A stretch of DNA of 64,000 bases. It comes from Janthinobacterium sp. LM6. GTDB taxonomy: Bacteria > Pseudomonadota > Gammaproteobacteria > Burkholderiales > Burkholderiaceae_D. The first letter of the stretch is position 1. Each line of letters begins with the position of its first letter. Position numbers and translations under genes: made by a program. The DNA is taken from the NCBI RefSeq assembly GCF_002002885.1, contig NZ_CP019510.1, positions 1,240,001 through 1,304,000 of the forward strand, written 5' to 3'. Below the pieces are notes generated by a model that was given only the letters and a program-made list of their open reading frames with translations, made no database searches and had not been told where the DNA came from. This document shows, one piece after another, positions 48,109 to 56,900 of this stretch.

Positions 48109-49091
48109 GTGTGCTTCCATGTGGTGAGGGCCTGCTGCAGGCGCAGCCAGGCATGTTCGTCGGGGGGCAGGCCCAGGCGGATGCCGTGCGCAGCGTGGCG
48201 GAACAGGCGCACCCAGATGCCCGATTCCGCCATGTGGCGCCAGAAGGCGGTGGCACGTGCTTCCGGCCACCATTGAAACAGCGCCGTGCCGTTGCTGGCG
48301 ATGCCGTGCGAGGCCAGCAGCTGGTGCAGGCGGGTGCCTTCGCCGCGCAGGCGCTCGCGCATCGTGTGCTGCCAATGCGTGTCGTTCAAGGCCGCCAGCG
48401 CCACTTGCTGCGCCGGGCCGCTGACGGTCCATGGGCCCAGCATGTCGGCCAGTTGCGCTAGCAGGGCGGGATGGGCCGCGACAAAGCCCAGGCGCAGCCC
48501 CGCCAGGCCAAAGAATTTGCCCACCGAACGCAGCACGATCAAACCCGGCTGGTCCGAGTGCGGACCGAGGCTGGCGTGCGATTCCGTATCGCCAAACGCT
48601 TCATCGACCACCAGCCAGCCGCCGCGCGCGGCCAGCTTGGCGGCCCACTCCAGCAGCAGTTCCGGTGCGATGCGTTCGCCCGTGGGATTGTTCGGATTGC
48701 AGACGACCAGCACGTCGCAGCCGTCCACCGCAGCGGCCAGCTGCGCATACGGCACTTGCCGCAATTGATGGCCGTGCTGGCCCCAGTGGTGCGCATGTTC
48801 CGCATACGACGGCGCGGCCACCACCACGCGCGATGGCGCGCGCAGCCGGGGCAGGGCCTGGATGGCGGCCTGCGTGCCGGCGACCGGTAGCAGAGCTGGC
48901 GCACCGTAATAGGCGCAGGCGGCGGCCGCCAGCGCGGGATCGGCTTCCGGCAGCCGGTGCCAGGCGTTGGCGTCGGGTGCTGGCACTGCATACCAGTGCG
49001 GGTTGATGCCGGTCGACAGGTCGATCCAGTCGGCGATTGGCCGGTCATATTCGCGCGCGGCGTCGCGCAGGTTGCCGCCATGTTCAAGCAA
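48105..49091 (-). CDS. cobD: L-threonine-O-3-phosphate decarboxylase (CobD/CobC type)
   Basis: A 328-residue fold-type I PLP enzyme making (R)-1-amino-2-propanol phosphate, the linker of the nucleotide loop. Family marks: [32 protein letters not shown] (PLP phosphate side), VVDEAFGD and the Schiff-base Lys192 in [16 protein letters not shown]. It overlaps cbiB by 8 bases upstream; CbiB uses its product. Also called CobC in Pseudomonas nomenclature. Confidence 0.93.
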   Translation of the reverse strand: MLEHGGNLRDAAREYDRPIADWIDLSTGINPHWYAVPAPDANAWHRLPEADPALAAAACAYYGAPALLPVAGTQAAIQALPRLRAPSRVVVAAPSYAEHAHHWGQHGHQLRQVPYAQLAAAVDGCDVLVVCNPNNPTGERIAPELLLEWAAKLAARGGWLVVDEAFGDTESHASLGPHSDQPGLIVLRSVGKFFGLAGLRLGFVAAHPALLAQLADMLGPWTVSGPAQQVALAALNDTHWQHTMRERLRGEGTRLHQLLASHGIASNGTALFQWWPEARATAFWRHMAESGIWVRLFRHAAHGIRLGLPPDEHAWLRLQQALTTWKHT

Positions 49092-50037
49092 GGTATTTCC
49101 CCCGCAGGTAATACAGCCCGGCCAGCAACGCCATCCAGATCAGCCACAGCACGGCGGTTTCGGCCACCAGGCGCCAGGCGCGGTCGATGTCGCGCGCTTC
49201 GGCAGGACGGCCGCTGCCCAGCGGCGGGCGGCGTTCCAGCTCGCCGTTATAGATGGCGTCGCCGCCCAAGGCCAGGCCCAGGGCGCCGGCGCCGCTGGCC
49301 ATCACGGGCCCCGCGTTCGGACTGCCCCAGTTGGGCGCCTGCGTGCGCCAGCATTGCCATGCGCGCTGTTTGTCCGCCATGCGCTTGCCCAGCAAGACAT
49401 AAGACATGGCCGTCAGGCGCGCCGGCAGGTAATTCAATATGTCGTCGATGCGCGCGGCGCAGCAGCCGAACCAGTCGTAGCGCGCATTGCGGTAGCCCCA
49501 CATGGCGTCGAGGGTATTGGCCAGCCTGAAGAGCACGGCGCCGGGGCCGCCCGCCACGGCAAACCAGAACAGGGTGCCGAAGACGGCGTCGTTGCCGTTT
49601 TCCAGCAAGGACTCCGTGCTGGCCTTGGCCAGGCTGGCCGCGTCGGCGTCGGCCGTGTCGCGGCTGACGATGCGCGCCGTCAGCAGGCGCGCGTTGTCCA
49701 GGTCATCGATGGCCAGGGCGTCGGCGATCGGCTGATTGTGGTCGCGCAGGCTGCGCAGGCCCAGGCACAGATACAGCAGGAAGACGTGCAGCGCCGCGCC
49801 GGCCAGGCCGCACAGCCACCAGGCGGCATAGCTGATGGGCAGCACGGCCAGCGACCAGGCCAGCGCGCCGCGCAGGAAACGCCCACGGCTCCGGTTCAGC
49901 AGGCGCTCCAGCGCGCTGGCGATGCGGCCAAAGCCCACCAGCGGATGCCAGCGGCGCGTTTCTCCCAGCAGCATGTCGAGCAGCACGCCCGCCGCCATCA
50001 AGGCGGCCAGCATGGGCAGCGACAAGCCGCTCAGCAT
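49084..50037 (-). CDS. cbiB: Adenosylcobinamide-phosphate synthase CbiB
   Basis: A 317-residue inner-membrane enzyme attaching aminopropanol (or its phosphate) to adenosylcobyric acid. Signature [29 protein letters not shown] at the N-terminus, then [61 protein letters not shown]. Several membrane helices. It follows cobU with overlap. Confidence 0.95.
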   Translation of the reverse strand: MLSGLSLPMLAALMAAGVLLDMLLGETRRWHPLVGFGRIASALERLLNRSRGRFLRGALAWSLAVLPISYAAWWLCGLAGAALHVFLLYLCLGLRSLRDHNQPIADALAIDDLDNARLLTARIVSRDTADADAASLAKASTESLLENGNDAVFGTLFWFAVAGGPGAVLFRLANTLDAMWGYRNARYDWFGCCAARIDDILNYLPARLTAMSYVLLGKRMADKQRAWQCWRTQAPNWGSPNAGPVMASGAGALGLALGGDAIYNGELERRPPLGSGRPAEARDIDRAWRLVAETAVLWLIWMALLAGLYYLRGKYLA

Positions 50038-50597
50038 GGGGCGCCTTTCAGGTGCAGCGGCAGGCCGGCGGCGACAAATACGGCCCTGTCGCAGATGGCC
50101 GCCACGGCCTGGTTCAGCCGGCCCGCTTCATCGGTGAAGCAGCGCGAGATGGCGCCATATGGTACGATGCCCATGCCCACTTCGTTCGATACCAGAATAA
50201 GGTCGCAATCGGTATCGCCAAGTTCGGCCAGCGCGTACAGCAGGTGCGCGCGCTCGCTGTGGAACAGTTCGGGCAGGGCGATGTCGCCCACGTCCGGATA
50301 AGTCTCGCCAGTGGAAAACATCAGATTCGTCAGCCACAGGGTCAGGCAGTCGAGCAGCAGCAGGCGGCCTGGCCGTGCCTCCCGCAGGATGGCGTCGCCC
50401 AGGCGCAGCGGTTCTTCGATAGTCACCCACCCGGCCGGGCGCTGCGCACGGTGATGCGTGATGCGCGTGGCCATTTCGCCATCGCCCGCTTGCGCGGTGG
50501 CGATGTAGATCACTTTCTTGCCCGACTCGCGGGCCAGCTTTTCCGCATAGGCGCTCTTGCCGGAACGGGCGCCGCCGAAGACCAGGGTGCGCGTCAT
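50031..50597 (-). CDS. cobU: Adenosylcobinamide kinase / guanylyltransferase CobU
   Basis: A 188-residue bifunctional enzyme that phosphorylates adenosylcobinamide and transfers GMP to it. The P-loop GGARSGKS is at 8-15, followed by [39 protein letters not shown] with the guanylylated His region and [16 protein letters not shown]. Start at [15 protein letters not shown]; the upstream extension is not conserved. Confidence 0.95.
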   Translation of the reverse strand: MTRTLVFGGARSGKSAYAEKLARESGKKVIYIATAQAGDGEMATRITHHRAQRPAGWVTIEEPLRLGDAILREARPGRLLLLDCLTLWLTNLMFSTGETYPDVGDIALPELFHSERAHLLYALAELGDTDCDLILVSNEVGMGIVPYGAISRCFTDEAGRLNQAVAAICDRAVFVAAGLPLHLKGAPC

Positions 50598-50604
50598 GGC
50601 GCTG

Positions 50605-51243
50605 TTACCACTCGGTGCCGAGTTGCGCGCCGATGCCGGCCGCATAGGCATGCTTGACGACGGCCATTTCCGTGACGGTGTCGGCGATGGCGATCAATTC
50701 ATCCGGCGCGCCGCGGCCCGTGATGACCACGTGCTGCATGGCCGGGCGCTCCAGCAGGTCGGCGATGACCTTGTGCACGTCGAGGTAGTTGTATTTGAGG
50801 GCGATATTGAGTTCGTCGAACAGCACCAGGCCGTAGCTGGGGTCAGCCAGGAAGGTCTTTGCCTGCTCCCATGCCAGTTCGGCTTTTTCGATGTCGCGTT
50901 CGCGGTTCTGCGTTTCCCAGGTATAGCCTTCACCCATCGCATGAAAACTGATTTCGTCGGGGAAGCGGCGCAGGAATTTCTCTTCGCCCGTCGACATGGC
51001 GCCCTTGATGAACTGCACCACGCCCACTTTCATGCCGTGGCCCATGGCGCGGATGGCCATGCCGAAGCCGCTCGAACTCTTGCCCTTGCCGTTGCCCGTG
51101 TTGACGATGATGATGCCGATTTCCTTGTCGGCCTTGGCGATGGCCGCGTCGATGATGGCCTTCTTTCTCTCCATGCGCACGCGGTGGCGTTCGTTGATGG
51201 CAGCGGTATTGGCAGCGGTGTCCGCGTTGATGTTGTCGTTCAT
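50605..51243 (-). CDS. cobO: Cob(I)yrinic acid a,c-diamide adenosyltransferase CobO
   Basis: A 212-residue CobA/CobO/BtuR-type adenosyltransferase that moves the 5'-deoxyadenosyl group of ATP to Co(I). Its P-loop NTGNGKGKSSSGFG (48-61) binds ATP in the reversed mode known for the family; GMAIRAMGHGMKVGVVQFIKGAMSTGE and VLFDELNIALKYNYLD are typical. The first 20 residues are a low-complexity extension. It sits one base after btuD and 7 before cobU. Confidence 0.94.
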   Translation of the reverse strand: MNDNINADTAANTAAINERHRVRMERKKAIIDAAIAKADKEIGIIIVNTGNGKGKSSSGFGMAIRAMGHGMKVGVVQFIKGAMSTGEEKFLRRFPDEISFHAMGEGYTWETQNRERDIEKAELAWEQAKTFLADPSYGLVLFDELNIALKYNYLDVHKVIADLLERPAMQHVVITGRGAPDELIAIADTVTEMAVVKHAYAAGIGAQLGTEW

Positions 51244-51244
51244 G

Positions 51245-52012
51245 TCAGTCCTCTTTCGGTATGAATATCTTGCGTTTGCCGTGGGCTATGATCTCGATAG
51301 GGTGGCCCAGGTAGTCGCCCAGGATGGAGGCTTGCATCACCTCGGCCACGGGGCCGGCCAGCCAGCCGCCGTCGCCCATCAGCAGCAGCGCATGGGTCGA
51401 GACGCTGTGCGCGAGGTTCAGGTCATGCCCCACCATCACTACGGTTTTATTTTGTTCGCGGCACAGCCTGGCCAGCAGGCCCATGACGCTGACCTGGTGC
51501 GCCAGGTCCAGCGCGTTGGCTGGCTCGTCCAGCAGCAGCAAGGGCGTATCCTGCGCCAGCATGGAGGCGATTGCCACGCGCTGGCGTTCGCCGCCGGACA
51601 GGCTGCGCACGTCGCGCTCGGCCAGGTGTTCCACTTCCATCGAGGCCAGCGCCGCCAGGGCGATGCGCTGGTCGTCGCTGCCTTCCCAGTACTGGTTATC
51701 GTGATACGGGTGGCGCGCCGACAGCACCGTTTCGATGACGCGGTACGAGAACGCATCGTGGCGCGCCTGCGCCAGGAAGGCCCGTTCGCGCGCCAGTGCT
51801 TCCAGTGGCCAGTCGACCAGGGCGCGGCCCTGTATCGTCACGTGGCCGACATCCGGTTCGCGCAAGCCGGCCAGCGCGCGCAGCAAGGTGCTCTTGCCTG
51901 CGCCGTTGCGGCCGATGATGCTCCAGCATTCGCCGTCTTTGATTTGCCAGGTGAGGTTTTCCACGAGGCAGCGCGTGCCCGCCTTCAGGCCCAGTTGGTA
52001 GGTACGTATCAT
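51245..52012 (-). CDS. btuD: Vitamin B12 ABC transporter ATPase BtuD
   Basis: A 255-residue ABC ATPase: Walker A GRNGAGKST (34-42), signature LSGGERQR (138-145), Walker B LLLLDEPANALDL (158-170), switch His in VMVGHDLNLAH. It resembles the FecE/FhuC/BtuD group and with the adjacent BtuC and BtuF forms the inner-membrane B12 importer. The btuC stop lies 7 bases before its start. Confidence 0.93.
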   Translation of the reverse strand: MIRTYQLGLKAGTRCLVENLTWQIKDGECWSIIGRNGAGKSTLLRALAGLREPDVGHVTIQGRALVDWPLEALARERAFLAQARHDAFSYRVIETVLSARHPYHDNQYWEGSDDQRIALAALASMEVEHLAERDVRSLSGGERQRVAIASMLAQDTPLLLLDEPANALDLAHQVSVMGLLARLCREQNKTVVMVGHDLNLAHSVSTHALLLMGDGGWLAGPVAEVMQASILGDYLGHPIEIIAHGKRKIFIPKED

Positions 52013-52019
52013 GCTTTTT

Positions 52020-53045
52020 TCATCTCCTGCGCAGCCGATGCAGTTGGTACAGGAAGACGGGCGCGCCTATCATGGCCGTGACCACGCCGACTGGCAGCTG
52101 TAATGGCGCCAGCACGGTGCGCGCCAGGGTATCGGCCAGCACGAGGAAGGTGCCGCCGGCCAGCGCGGCGGCCGGTATCAGCAGGCGGTGGTCGGGGCCG
52201 CAGGCGAAGCGCAGCGCGTGCGGCACGATCAGGCCGACGAAGCCCACACTGCCGGCGCTGGTGACGGCGCTGGCCGTGAGCAGGCCGGAACAGAAGAACA
52301 GTCCCTTGCGCAGGGCGCCCACGCGCACGCCCAGGGTGCTGGCAGCTTCCGCGTGCAGGGCCATGACGTTCAGCGAGCGCGCGCAGCGCAAGGCGAAGGC
52401 CATGGCCCCGGCCAAAACCAGCCAGGGCATCAGCCGCGCGGGCGCGCCGGACAGGTCGCCGATCATCCAGAACACCATGCTGCGCAAGCGGCTTTCCGGG
52501 GCGATGGACAGCATCAGGGTGACGATGGCCATGCAGGCCGAGGCCAGGATCACGCCCGTCAGCAGCAACAGCGAGGCGCCGCCTTCGGCCGCCGTGCCGC
52601 CGCGCAGGTCGCGCCGGGCAAAAAAGTACAGCAGCATGGACACGCCGACGGCGCCGGCAAAGGCAGCCGCGTCGACCACCCACAGCGCGCACATGAACAG
52701 CAGCGCGGCCAGCGCGCCGACGGAAGCGCCGGCGGAAATGCCCAGCACATACGGGTCGGCCAGGGGATTGCGCAGCAGCGCCTGCATCATCAGGCCGGCC
52801 AGCGACAGCGCCGCGCCGGTGACAAAGGCGGTCAGCGCGCGGCCCAGGCGCAGGTCAAGCAGGGTGGCGGCGAGGGTGTCGGTCTTGCCCTGCACGACGT
52901 GGAACAGGGCGGAAGGCAGGTCGGCGAGCGGAATCGCGATCGAGCCGATCATGCCGGAGAAAATCAGGCTGGCAATCGCGCACACGATCAACACCGTGAG
53001 GATGACGGTGGCGCGGTGGCGCATATTGCGGAAAAATGGGTGCAT
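52020..53045 (-). CDS. btuC: Vitamin B12 ABC transporter permease BtuC
   Basis: A 341-residue FecCD/BtuC-type permease with about ten helices. Conserved blocks are LRLGRALTAFVTGAALSLAGLMMQALLRNPLADPYVLGISAGASVGAL and SVGFVGLIVPHALRFACGPDHRLLIPAAALAGGTFLVLADTLART. Start ending at 53045 has GAGG 6 bases ahead. It lies after btuB but a terminator separates them. Confidence 0.94.
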   Translation of the reverse strand: MHPFFRNMRHRATVILTVLIVCAIASLIFSGMIGSIAIPLADLPSALFHVVQGKTDTLAATLLDLRLGRALTAFVTGAALSLAGLMMQALLRNPLADPYVLGISAGASVGALAALLFMCALWVVDAAAFAGAVGVSMLLYFFARRDLRGGTAAEGGASLLLLTGVILASACMAIVTLMLSIAPESRLRSMVFWMIGDLSGAPARLMPWLVLAGAMAFALRCARSLNVMALHAEAASTLGVRVGALRKGLFFCSGLLTASAVTSAGSVGFVGLIVPHALRFACGPDHRLLIPAAALAGGTFLVLADTLARTVLAPLQLPVGVVTAMIGAPVFLYQLHRLRRR

Positions 53046-53118
53046 GTACTGCCTCAGGTGAAACGGGTGCGGTGCAAGATGCTACGGACTGCTGCAGATG
53101 CGTTGGTGGGACGTATAC

Positions 53119-53157
53119 AAAAAAATGGCCCGCATGCGATTGCGCGTACGGGCCATT
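53119..53157 (-). terminator. Terminator between btuB and btuC
   Basis: Read on the minus strand: AATGGCCCG...CGGGCCATT with inner pairing (GCG-CAAT-CGC), followed by seven T. It begins 21 bases past the btuB stop and should end most btuB transcripts before the rest of the operon. Confidence 0.82.
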
Positions 53158-53177
53158 GTAATCATCTCCGGGCCGAT

Positions 53178-55160
53178 TTAGAAATCGTAGCGTGCCGAGA
53201 GTTTCATCTGACGGCCATTGCTAGGATAGATGCCGCCTTTGCAGCTGAATGCATAGGTGAAGTACTGTTTGTCGGTCAGGTTCAAGGCATTGACCGCCAC
53301 TTCCCAGGCGCCGAACTTGCGTGCATAGCGGGCATCGAAGGTGGTGAACGATGGGATTTTGGCCGAGCAGGTATTGGCAAAATCGCTGCCATAGCGCTGG
53401 CTGTCTACCCATTGGGCGCCGAAGTCCGCGCTCTGGCCATCTTTCGGCACCCACGACAGGCGAGCCGACAGGGTGTTTTTCGGGATCAGTGTCAGTTCCT
53501 TGCCCGAGTTGACGCCTTCGGTGAAAGTCGCCTTTACGTGCTGGTAGTGGCCGCTGACGCGCCAGTCAGCCGCGATGCTGGTGCTTGCATCGAGTTCAAT
53601 ACCCTGGTGCTTGGTCGGATCCAGATTGGTGTTGGCACCCCAGCCGGACGCGCCTGCCGTTGGGTCATAGTAGATCTCGTTGGTCAGCTTGTGGCGGAAG
53701 ACGCGGGCATCGAGCTTGACGATGCTGTTGTTGTAGGTCGCGCCCAGTTCCAGGTCATGGGAGGTCTGGCCTTGCAGGGGCTTGTTTGCAACGGGGGTGG
53801 AGTTGTTTTCATCGGCGTTCGCCACGCGATAGCTCTGGCCGGCCTTGGCGTACAGATTTACCTGCGGCACGACATCGAAGCTGCCTTGTACGTCCCAGGC
53901 ATTGAAATTCTGCTTGATGTTGTAGGCTGTCGTGGGGTATCCGATAGGGTCGTTGAAGTCCTTGTCGAAGGTTTCGTGGCGTACGCCTGCGGCGATGCGG
54001 AAGTTTTGTGGGCTGGCGAATTTCAGTTCATCGCGCACATAGAATGCCTGCGATTTCTGATTCGCCTTGGCCAGCGAATAGGCGCTGTCGATGTTGGAGT
54101 CCCATTTGATGAAGTCGACACCTGCGACGATCTCATTGAGCATGCCGTCAAACTGGCCCAGGTGACGCAGGCGTGGTGAAAACTGGTTTTGTTTGGTTTT
54201 GGCTTGCCTTGGGCTTCCGAAGTTCGACTTGGCCGTCTTTTCGTTGCGAGACAATTCCGCTGCCAGATCCACTGCTCCCAGGCGTCCCTCGGCGAACGCG
54301 GTGTAGCGGTCGCTGTCGATCGAACCGAAATCTTTTGGCGTGTTTGTCTGGCGTGGATTGGCTTCAAACTGGGCCATTGTGAGGCTACCCGGGAAGCGGA
54401 TATCCTGGCGCGTGCTGTCGATACGCAGGCCGGCGCGAATATCCTTGCCGCTCCATTGCGCGCCGCCGCTGAAGGTATTTTGCTTGTATTCGTTGTTATC
54501 GCGGTAGTTGTCCGTTTCCAGCCGGCCGATGGCGGCGTTCAGCGCCACGTTGTCCCAGGATTGTGCAACGGAGCCGCGCACTTCGCGCTGGCCCAGTTGG
54601 CCTGCTTCCGCAAATACGGTGCCACGGCCTGCCTGCTTGCCTGGACGCTTGGTGACGATATTGATGATGCCGCCCGTGGCGCCGTCGCCGTACAGGACGC
54701 TGCTGCCGCCGCGCGTGATTTCGATGCGCTCCACGCTATCGATGGGAATAGTTGTCAGCAGGGGATCGGCCAGCTCATTTTCCGACAGGCGCACGCCGTC
54801 GAGTACCACGACCATGTTCTGGCTGGAGGTGGCGCCGAAACCGCGCAGGTCCAGGGTGAAGTTATCCGGATTGCCAGCCAGGCCTTGGCGGCCGTAGACG
54901 CCACCGATCTTGCGGATGGCCTGGTTCACATCCGTGACGCCCGCGCGGCGGATTTCATCGGCCGTGATGATGGTGGCGCCGATCGGCTGCAGTGCCGGAT
55001 CGCTGTTGAAGCGGGAGCCCGTGACGACGATCTGGTCCAGCGTCTTGTTCGCGGTTTGCGCGAAGGCGGGAGCGGCGGCGATGAAGCACAGGGAAATGGC
55101 GGAAACCAGGGCGCGCGGCGCCATTGCCGGCGCGCGGCGGTGTAATACGGGAGCAGTCAT
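53178..55160 (-). CDS. btuB: TonB-dependent vitamin B12 receptor BtuB
   Basis: The 660-residue outer-membrane protein has a signal peptide ending at about Ala34 (AISLCFIAAAPAFA), a TonB box LDQIVVTGS (41-49), a plug domain (VTDVNQAIRKIGGVYGRQGLAGNPDNFTLDLRGFG, GGSSVLYGDGATGGIINIVTKRPG) and a C-terminal 22-strand barrel ending in RQMKLSARYDF. Position directly behind a cobalamin riboswitch and before btuC/btuD identifies the ligand as a corrinoid. The start at MTAPVLHRRAP was chosen over a frame continuing into the riboswitch. Confidence 0.93.
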   Translation of the reverse strand: MTAPVLHRRAPAMAPRALVSAISLCFIAAAPAFAQTANKTLDQIVVTGSRFNSDPALQPIGATIITADEIRRAGVTDVNQAIRKIGGVYGRQGLAGNPDNFTLDLRGFGATSSQNMVVVLDGVRLSENELADPLLTTIPIDSVERIEITRGGSSVLYGDGATGGIINIVTKRPGKQAGRGTVFAEAGQLGQREVRGSVAQSWDNVALNAAIGRLETDNYRDNNEYKQNTFSGGAQWSGKDIRAGLRIDSTRQDIRFPGSLTMAQFEANPRQTNTPKDFGSIDSDRYTAFAEGRLGAVDLAAELSRNEKTAKSNFGSPRQAKTKQNQFSPRLRHLGQFDGMLNEIVAGVDFIKWDSNIDSAYSLAKANQKSQAFYVRDELKFASPQNFRIAAGVRHETFDKDFNDPIGYPTTAYNIKQNFNAWDVQGSFDVVPQVNLYAKAGQSYRVANADENNSTPVANKPLQGQTSHDLELGATYNNSIVKLDARVFRHKLTNEIYYDPTAGASGWGANTNLDPTKHQGIELDASTSIAADWRVSGHYQHVKATFTEGVNSGKELTLIPKNTLSARLSWVPKDGQSADFGAQWVDSQRYGSDFANTCSAKIPSFTTFDARYARKFGAWEVAVNALNLTDKQYFTYAFSCKGGIYPSNGRQMKLSARYDF

Positions 55161-55249
55161 GATATCGTTTTCTTCGGAAAAAGCACCCGGCTCGCGTCCC
55201 CGCAAGCCAGATTCAACGGAAGGCGCGGCGCCCGGCAAGGCCCGCACTT

Positions 55250-55440
55250 CCACCTGTCCTGGCCGGTATCCGGGCTGGCAAGTACGGCCATCCCACCTTC
55301 CCATGCTCGATGATTGCAAGCACAGTGGTTGTCAGAGATAGCTTGTCACCCGCTTCCTGTGGGGAGGGGCGACACTTGCTTACCGTTGCGGGGGCAGCAC
55401 ACGTTCGCCGCGAGCGCGGCATCGTGTTTCCCGTTTAACT
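55250..55440 (-). promoter_or_regulatory. Cobalamin (AdoCbl) riboswitch
   Basis: In the btuB leader, read on the minus strand, are the conserved blocks GCCCCCGCAACGGTAA (55395-55380), AACCACTGTGC (the CCACTG element), CATGGGAAGG, and the B12 box AGCCCGGATACCGGCC (55276-55261). The ordered blocks cover about 190 bases. It should switch off btuB expression when adenosylcobalamin binds, by sequestering the ribosome binding site or ending transcription in the 90 bases that follow. Confidence 0.95.
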
Positions 55441-55460
55441 GCGCTCATGGACATGAGCGC
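55441..55460 (-). promoter_or_regulatory. Palindrome just upstream of the riboswitch
   Basis: GCGCTCATG-GA-CATGAGCGC: 9-bp complementary arms with a 2-base centre. In the RNA this would be a 7-bp hairpin at the very 5' end of the leader, perhaps a stability element; in DNA it could be an operator. Confidence 0.5.
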
Positions 55461-55471
55461 GGGCACCAAAA

Positions 55472-55500
55472 CCCCGCCATTATACGTGCAGCAGGCGGGG
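55472..55500 (-). promoter_or_regulatory. btuB promoter -10 inside the loop of an upstream terminator
   Basis: Minus strand: CCCCGCC (55500-55494), 15 bases, GGCGGGG (55478-55472), then TTTT. This is a plausible terminator for the cobTSC genes, which end 30 bases earlier. The loop contains a perfect TATAAT (55484-55479), a likely -10 for btuB that would start RNA at about 55472 in front of the riboswitch. The -35 region is weak. Confidence 0.5.
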
Positions 55501-55529
55501 ACTGAAATGGTCGGCTGGACGATTCGATA

Positions 55530-56084
55530 TCAGAAATCGACGACGACCGTCGCACCGTAGGCGATTTTATGGGCGGAATGGGCGGCCAACAGGGCCGTTT
55601 CCTCCAATGGCAGCCGGGCCTGCAATGCCGACAGCAGGCGGATGGTGCCCGCATGGCAGATGATGACCGCCGTTTCGTGTTGTTCGCGCAACAGATCGCC
55701 TAAAAACGCATCGACGCGGGCGGCCATCGCCAGTACATTCTCGCCCCCACCGGGGCGGTACCAGGCCAGGTCGGCCGCCCAGGCATCGATGTCCGCGCGC
55801 GCAATCGCGTGCCAGGGCTGCATTTCCCATGTGCCGAAATCCATTTCGGCCAGCCGGGCATCAAAGTGTAATTCGCTCGCGGGCAGATCCTGCGCCAGGG
55901 CAGTCGCCAGGTCGGCGCAGCGGCGCAGTGGACTGGCGTAGAGCGGCACGTCGGCCGGCAAAGTCGCTTGCAGGCTGGCGCGCGCTGCGGTCATTTCGTG
56001 CGGCGCCACCGCCACGTCGCTGCGGCCATAGCATGTGCCGCTGGTGACTTGCGGCGCGGGGTGGCGGACGAGGATCAGGCGCAT
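55530..56084 (-). CDS. cobC: Alpha-ribazole phosphatase CobC
   Basis: A 184-residue histidine phosphatase that dephosphorylates alpha-ribazole phosphate or adenosylcobalamin phosphate. Phospho-His8 lies in MRLILVRHPAPQVTSGTCYGRSD; the second His is in ETAVIICHAGTIRLL, and YASPLRRCADLATAL and FDARLAEMDFGTWE fit the CobC subgroup. Start at 56084, 5 bases after cobS. The long open frame upstream is a shadow of cobS in another frame. Confidence 0.93.
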   Translation of the reverse strand: MRLILVRHPAPQVTSGTCYGRSDVAVAPHEMTAARASLQATLPADVPLYASPLRRCADLATALAQDLPASELHFDARLAEMDFGTWEMQPWHAIARADIDAWAADLAWYRPGGGENVLAMAARVDAFLGDLLREQHETAVIICHAGTIRLLSALQARLPLEETALLAAHSAHKIAYGATVVVDF

Positions 56085-56089
56085 GGTGT

Positions 56090-56896
56090 TTAGAAGAAGC
56101 GTGCTGGCGGCTGAAAGCTGGACAGGATGGCCAGGTAAATCGCCACTTCCGCCACCTGCTGCACGGCGCCCAGGCAGTCGCCCGTGTAGCCTTGCAGGCG
56201 GCGCTGGCATTTGCGGCCCAGCCAGAGTGCGGCAGCTGCCGCCGCCACGATGGCAAAGGCCAGCGCGCCCCAGTCGACTATCCCCAGCAGGCCGCAGGCG
56301 ATGGCTGGCAGCAGGGCGCAAAGGGAGGCGACGATGAATTCTCCCGTCGTCATTTCCTGCGCCATCGGCTTGGACTTGCCTTCGTTGCGCGCGTAATCCA
56401 TGAACCGGATCAGCGAGACGGCGGCCAGGCGGGACAAAGGATGGGCGATGCACAGGGTCGCCACGATGACGGTGGGCGGCAGCGAAACCAGCGCTGCGCA
56501 CTTGATGGCCAGCAGGCAGGCGATGCCGATGGCGCCATACGCGCCGATGCGCGAATCCTTCATGATTTCCAGCACCCGCTCGCGCGTCAATCCGCCGCCA
56601 AAGCCGTCGCACATGTCGGCGAAGCCGTCTTCGTGGAAGGCGCCCGTCAGATAAATGCCGGCGGCGACGGCCAGCAGCACGGCCACCGCCGAAGGCAGGA
56701 GCCAGCTGGCCAGCAGATACACTGCGCCGGAAATGGCCGCCACCACCACGCCGACCAGCGGAAAGTAGCGCGAAGCGTGCTGCAGCCAAGCCGGCTCGAA
56801 ACCCACCCAGCGCGGGATCGGCAGGCGCGTGAAGAACTGCAGCGCGATGAAGAAGAGGCGGCACTGGTGGACTGCGGCGGAAACGGGGTTGCTCAT
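56090..56896 (-). CDS. cobS: Cobalamin synthase CobS (adenosylcobinamide-GDP ribazoletransferase)
   Basis: A 268-residue inner-membrane enzyme joining adenosylcobinamide-GDP with alpha-ribazole (phosphate). Its marker is LTGAFHEDGFADMCDGFGGG, with several helices around it; FFIALQFFTRLPIPRW is the usual N-terminus. I start at MSNPVSAAVHQ; the frame is open 64 codons upstream within cobT. Gap of 4 bases to cobT. Confidence 0.94.
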   Translation of the reverse strand: MSNPVSAAVHQCRLFFIALQFFTRLPIPRWVGFEPAWLQHASRYFPLVGVVVAAISGAVYLLASWLLPSAVAVLLAVAAGIYLTGAFHEDGFADMCDGFGGGLTRERVLEIMKDSRIGAYGAIGIACLLAIKCAALVSLPPTVIVATLCIAHPLSRLAAVSLIRFMDYARNEGKSKPMAQEMTTGEFIVASLCALLPAIACGLLGIVDWGALAFAIVAAAAAALWLGRKCQRRLQGYTGDCLGAVQQVAEVAIYLAILSSFQPPARFF

Positions 56897-56900
56897 GGTC

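Noticed and set aside
52188-54179. 663-residue plus-strand frame across btuC and btuB
   Set aside because: Antisense shadow with Gln/Gly/Ala-rich low-complexity sequence and no ribosome binding site.
55530-56864. A single 444-residue fused protein covering cobS and cobC
   Set aside because: Only the last 184 residues (CobC) are real; the first part is a wrong-frame reading of cobS, which is intact in its own frame.
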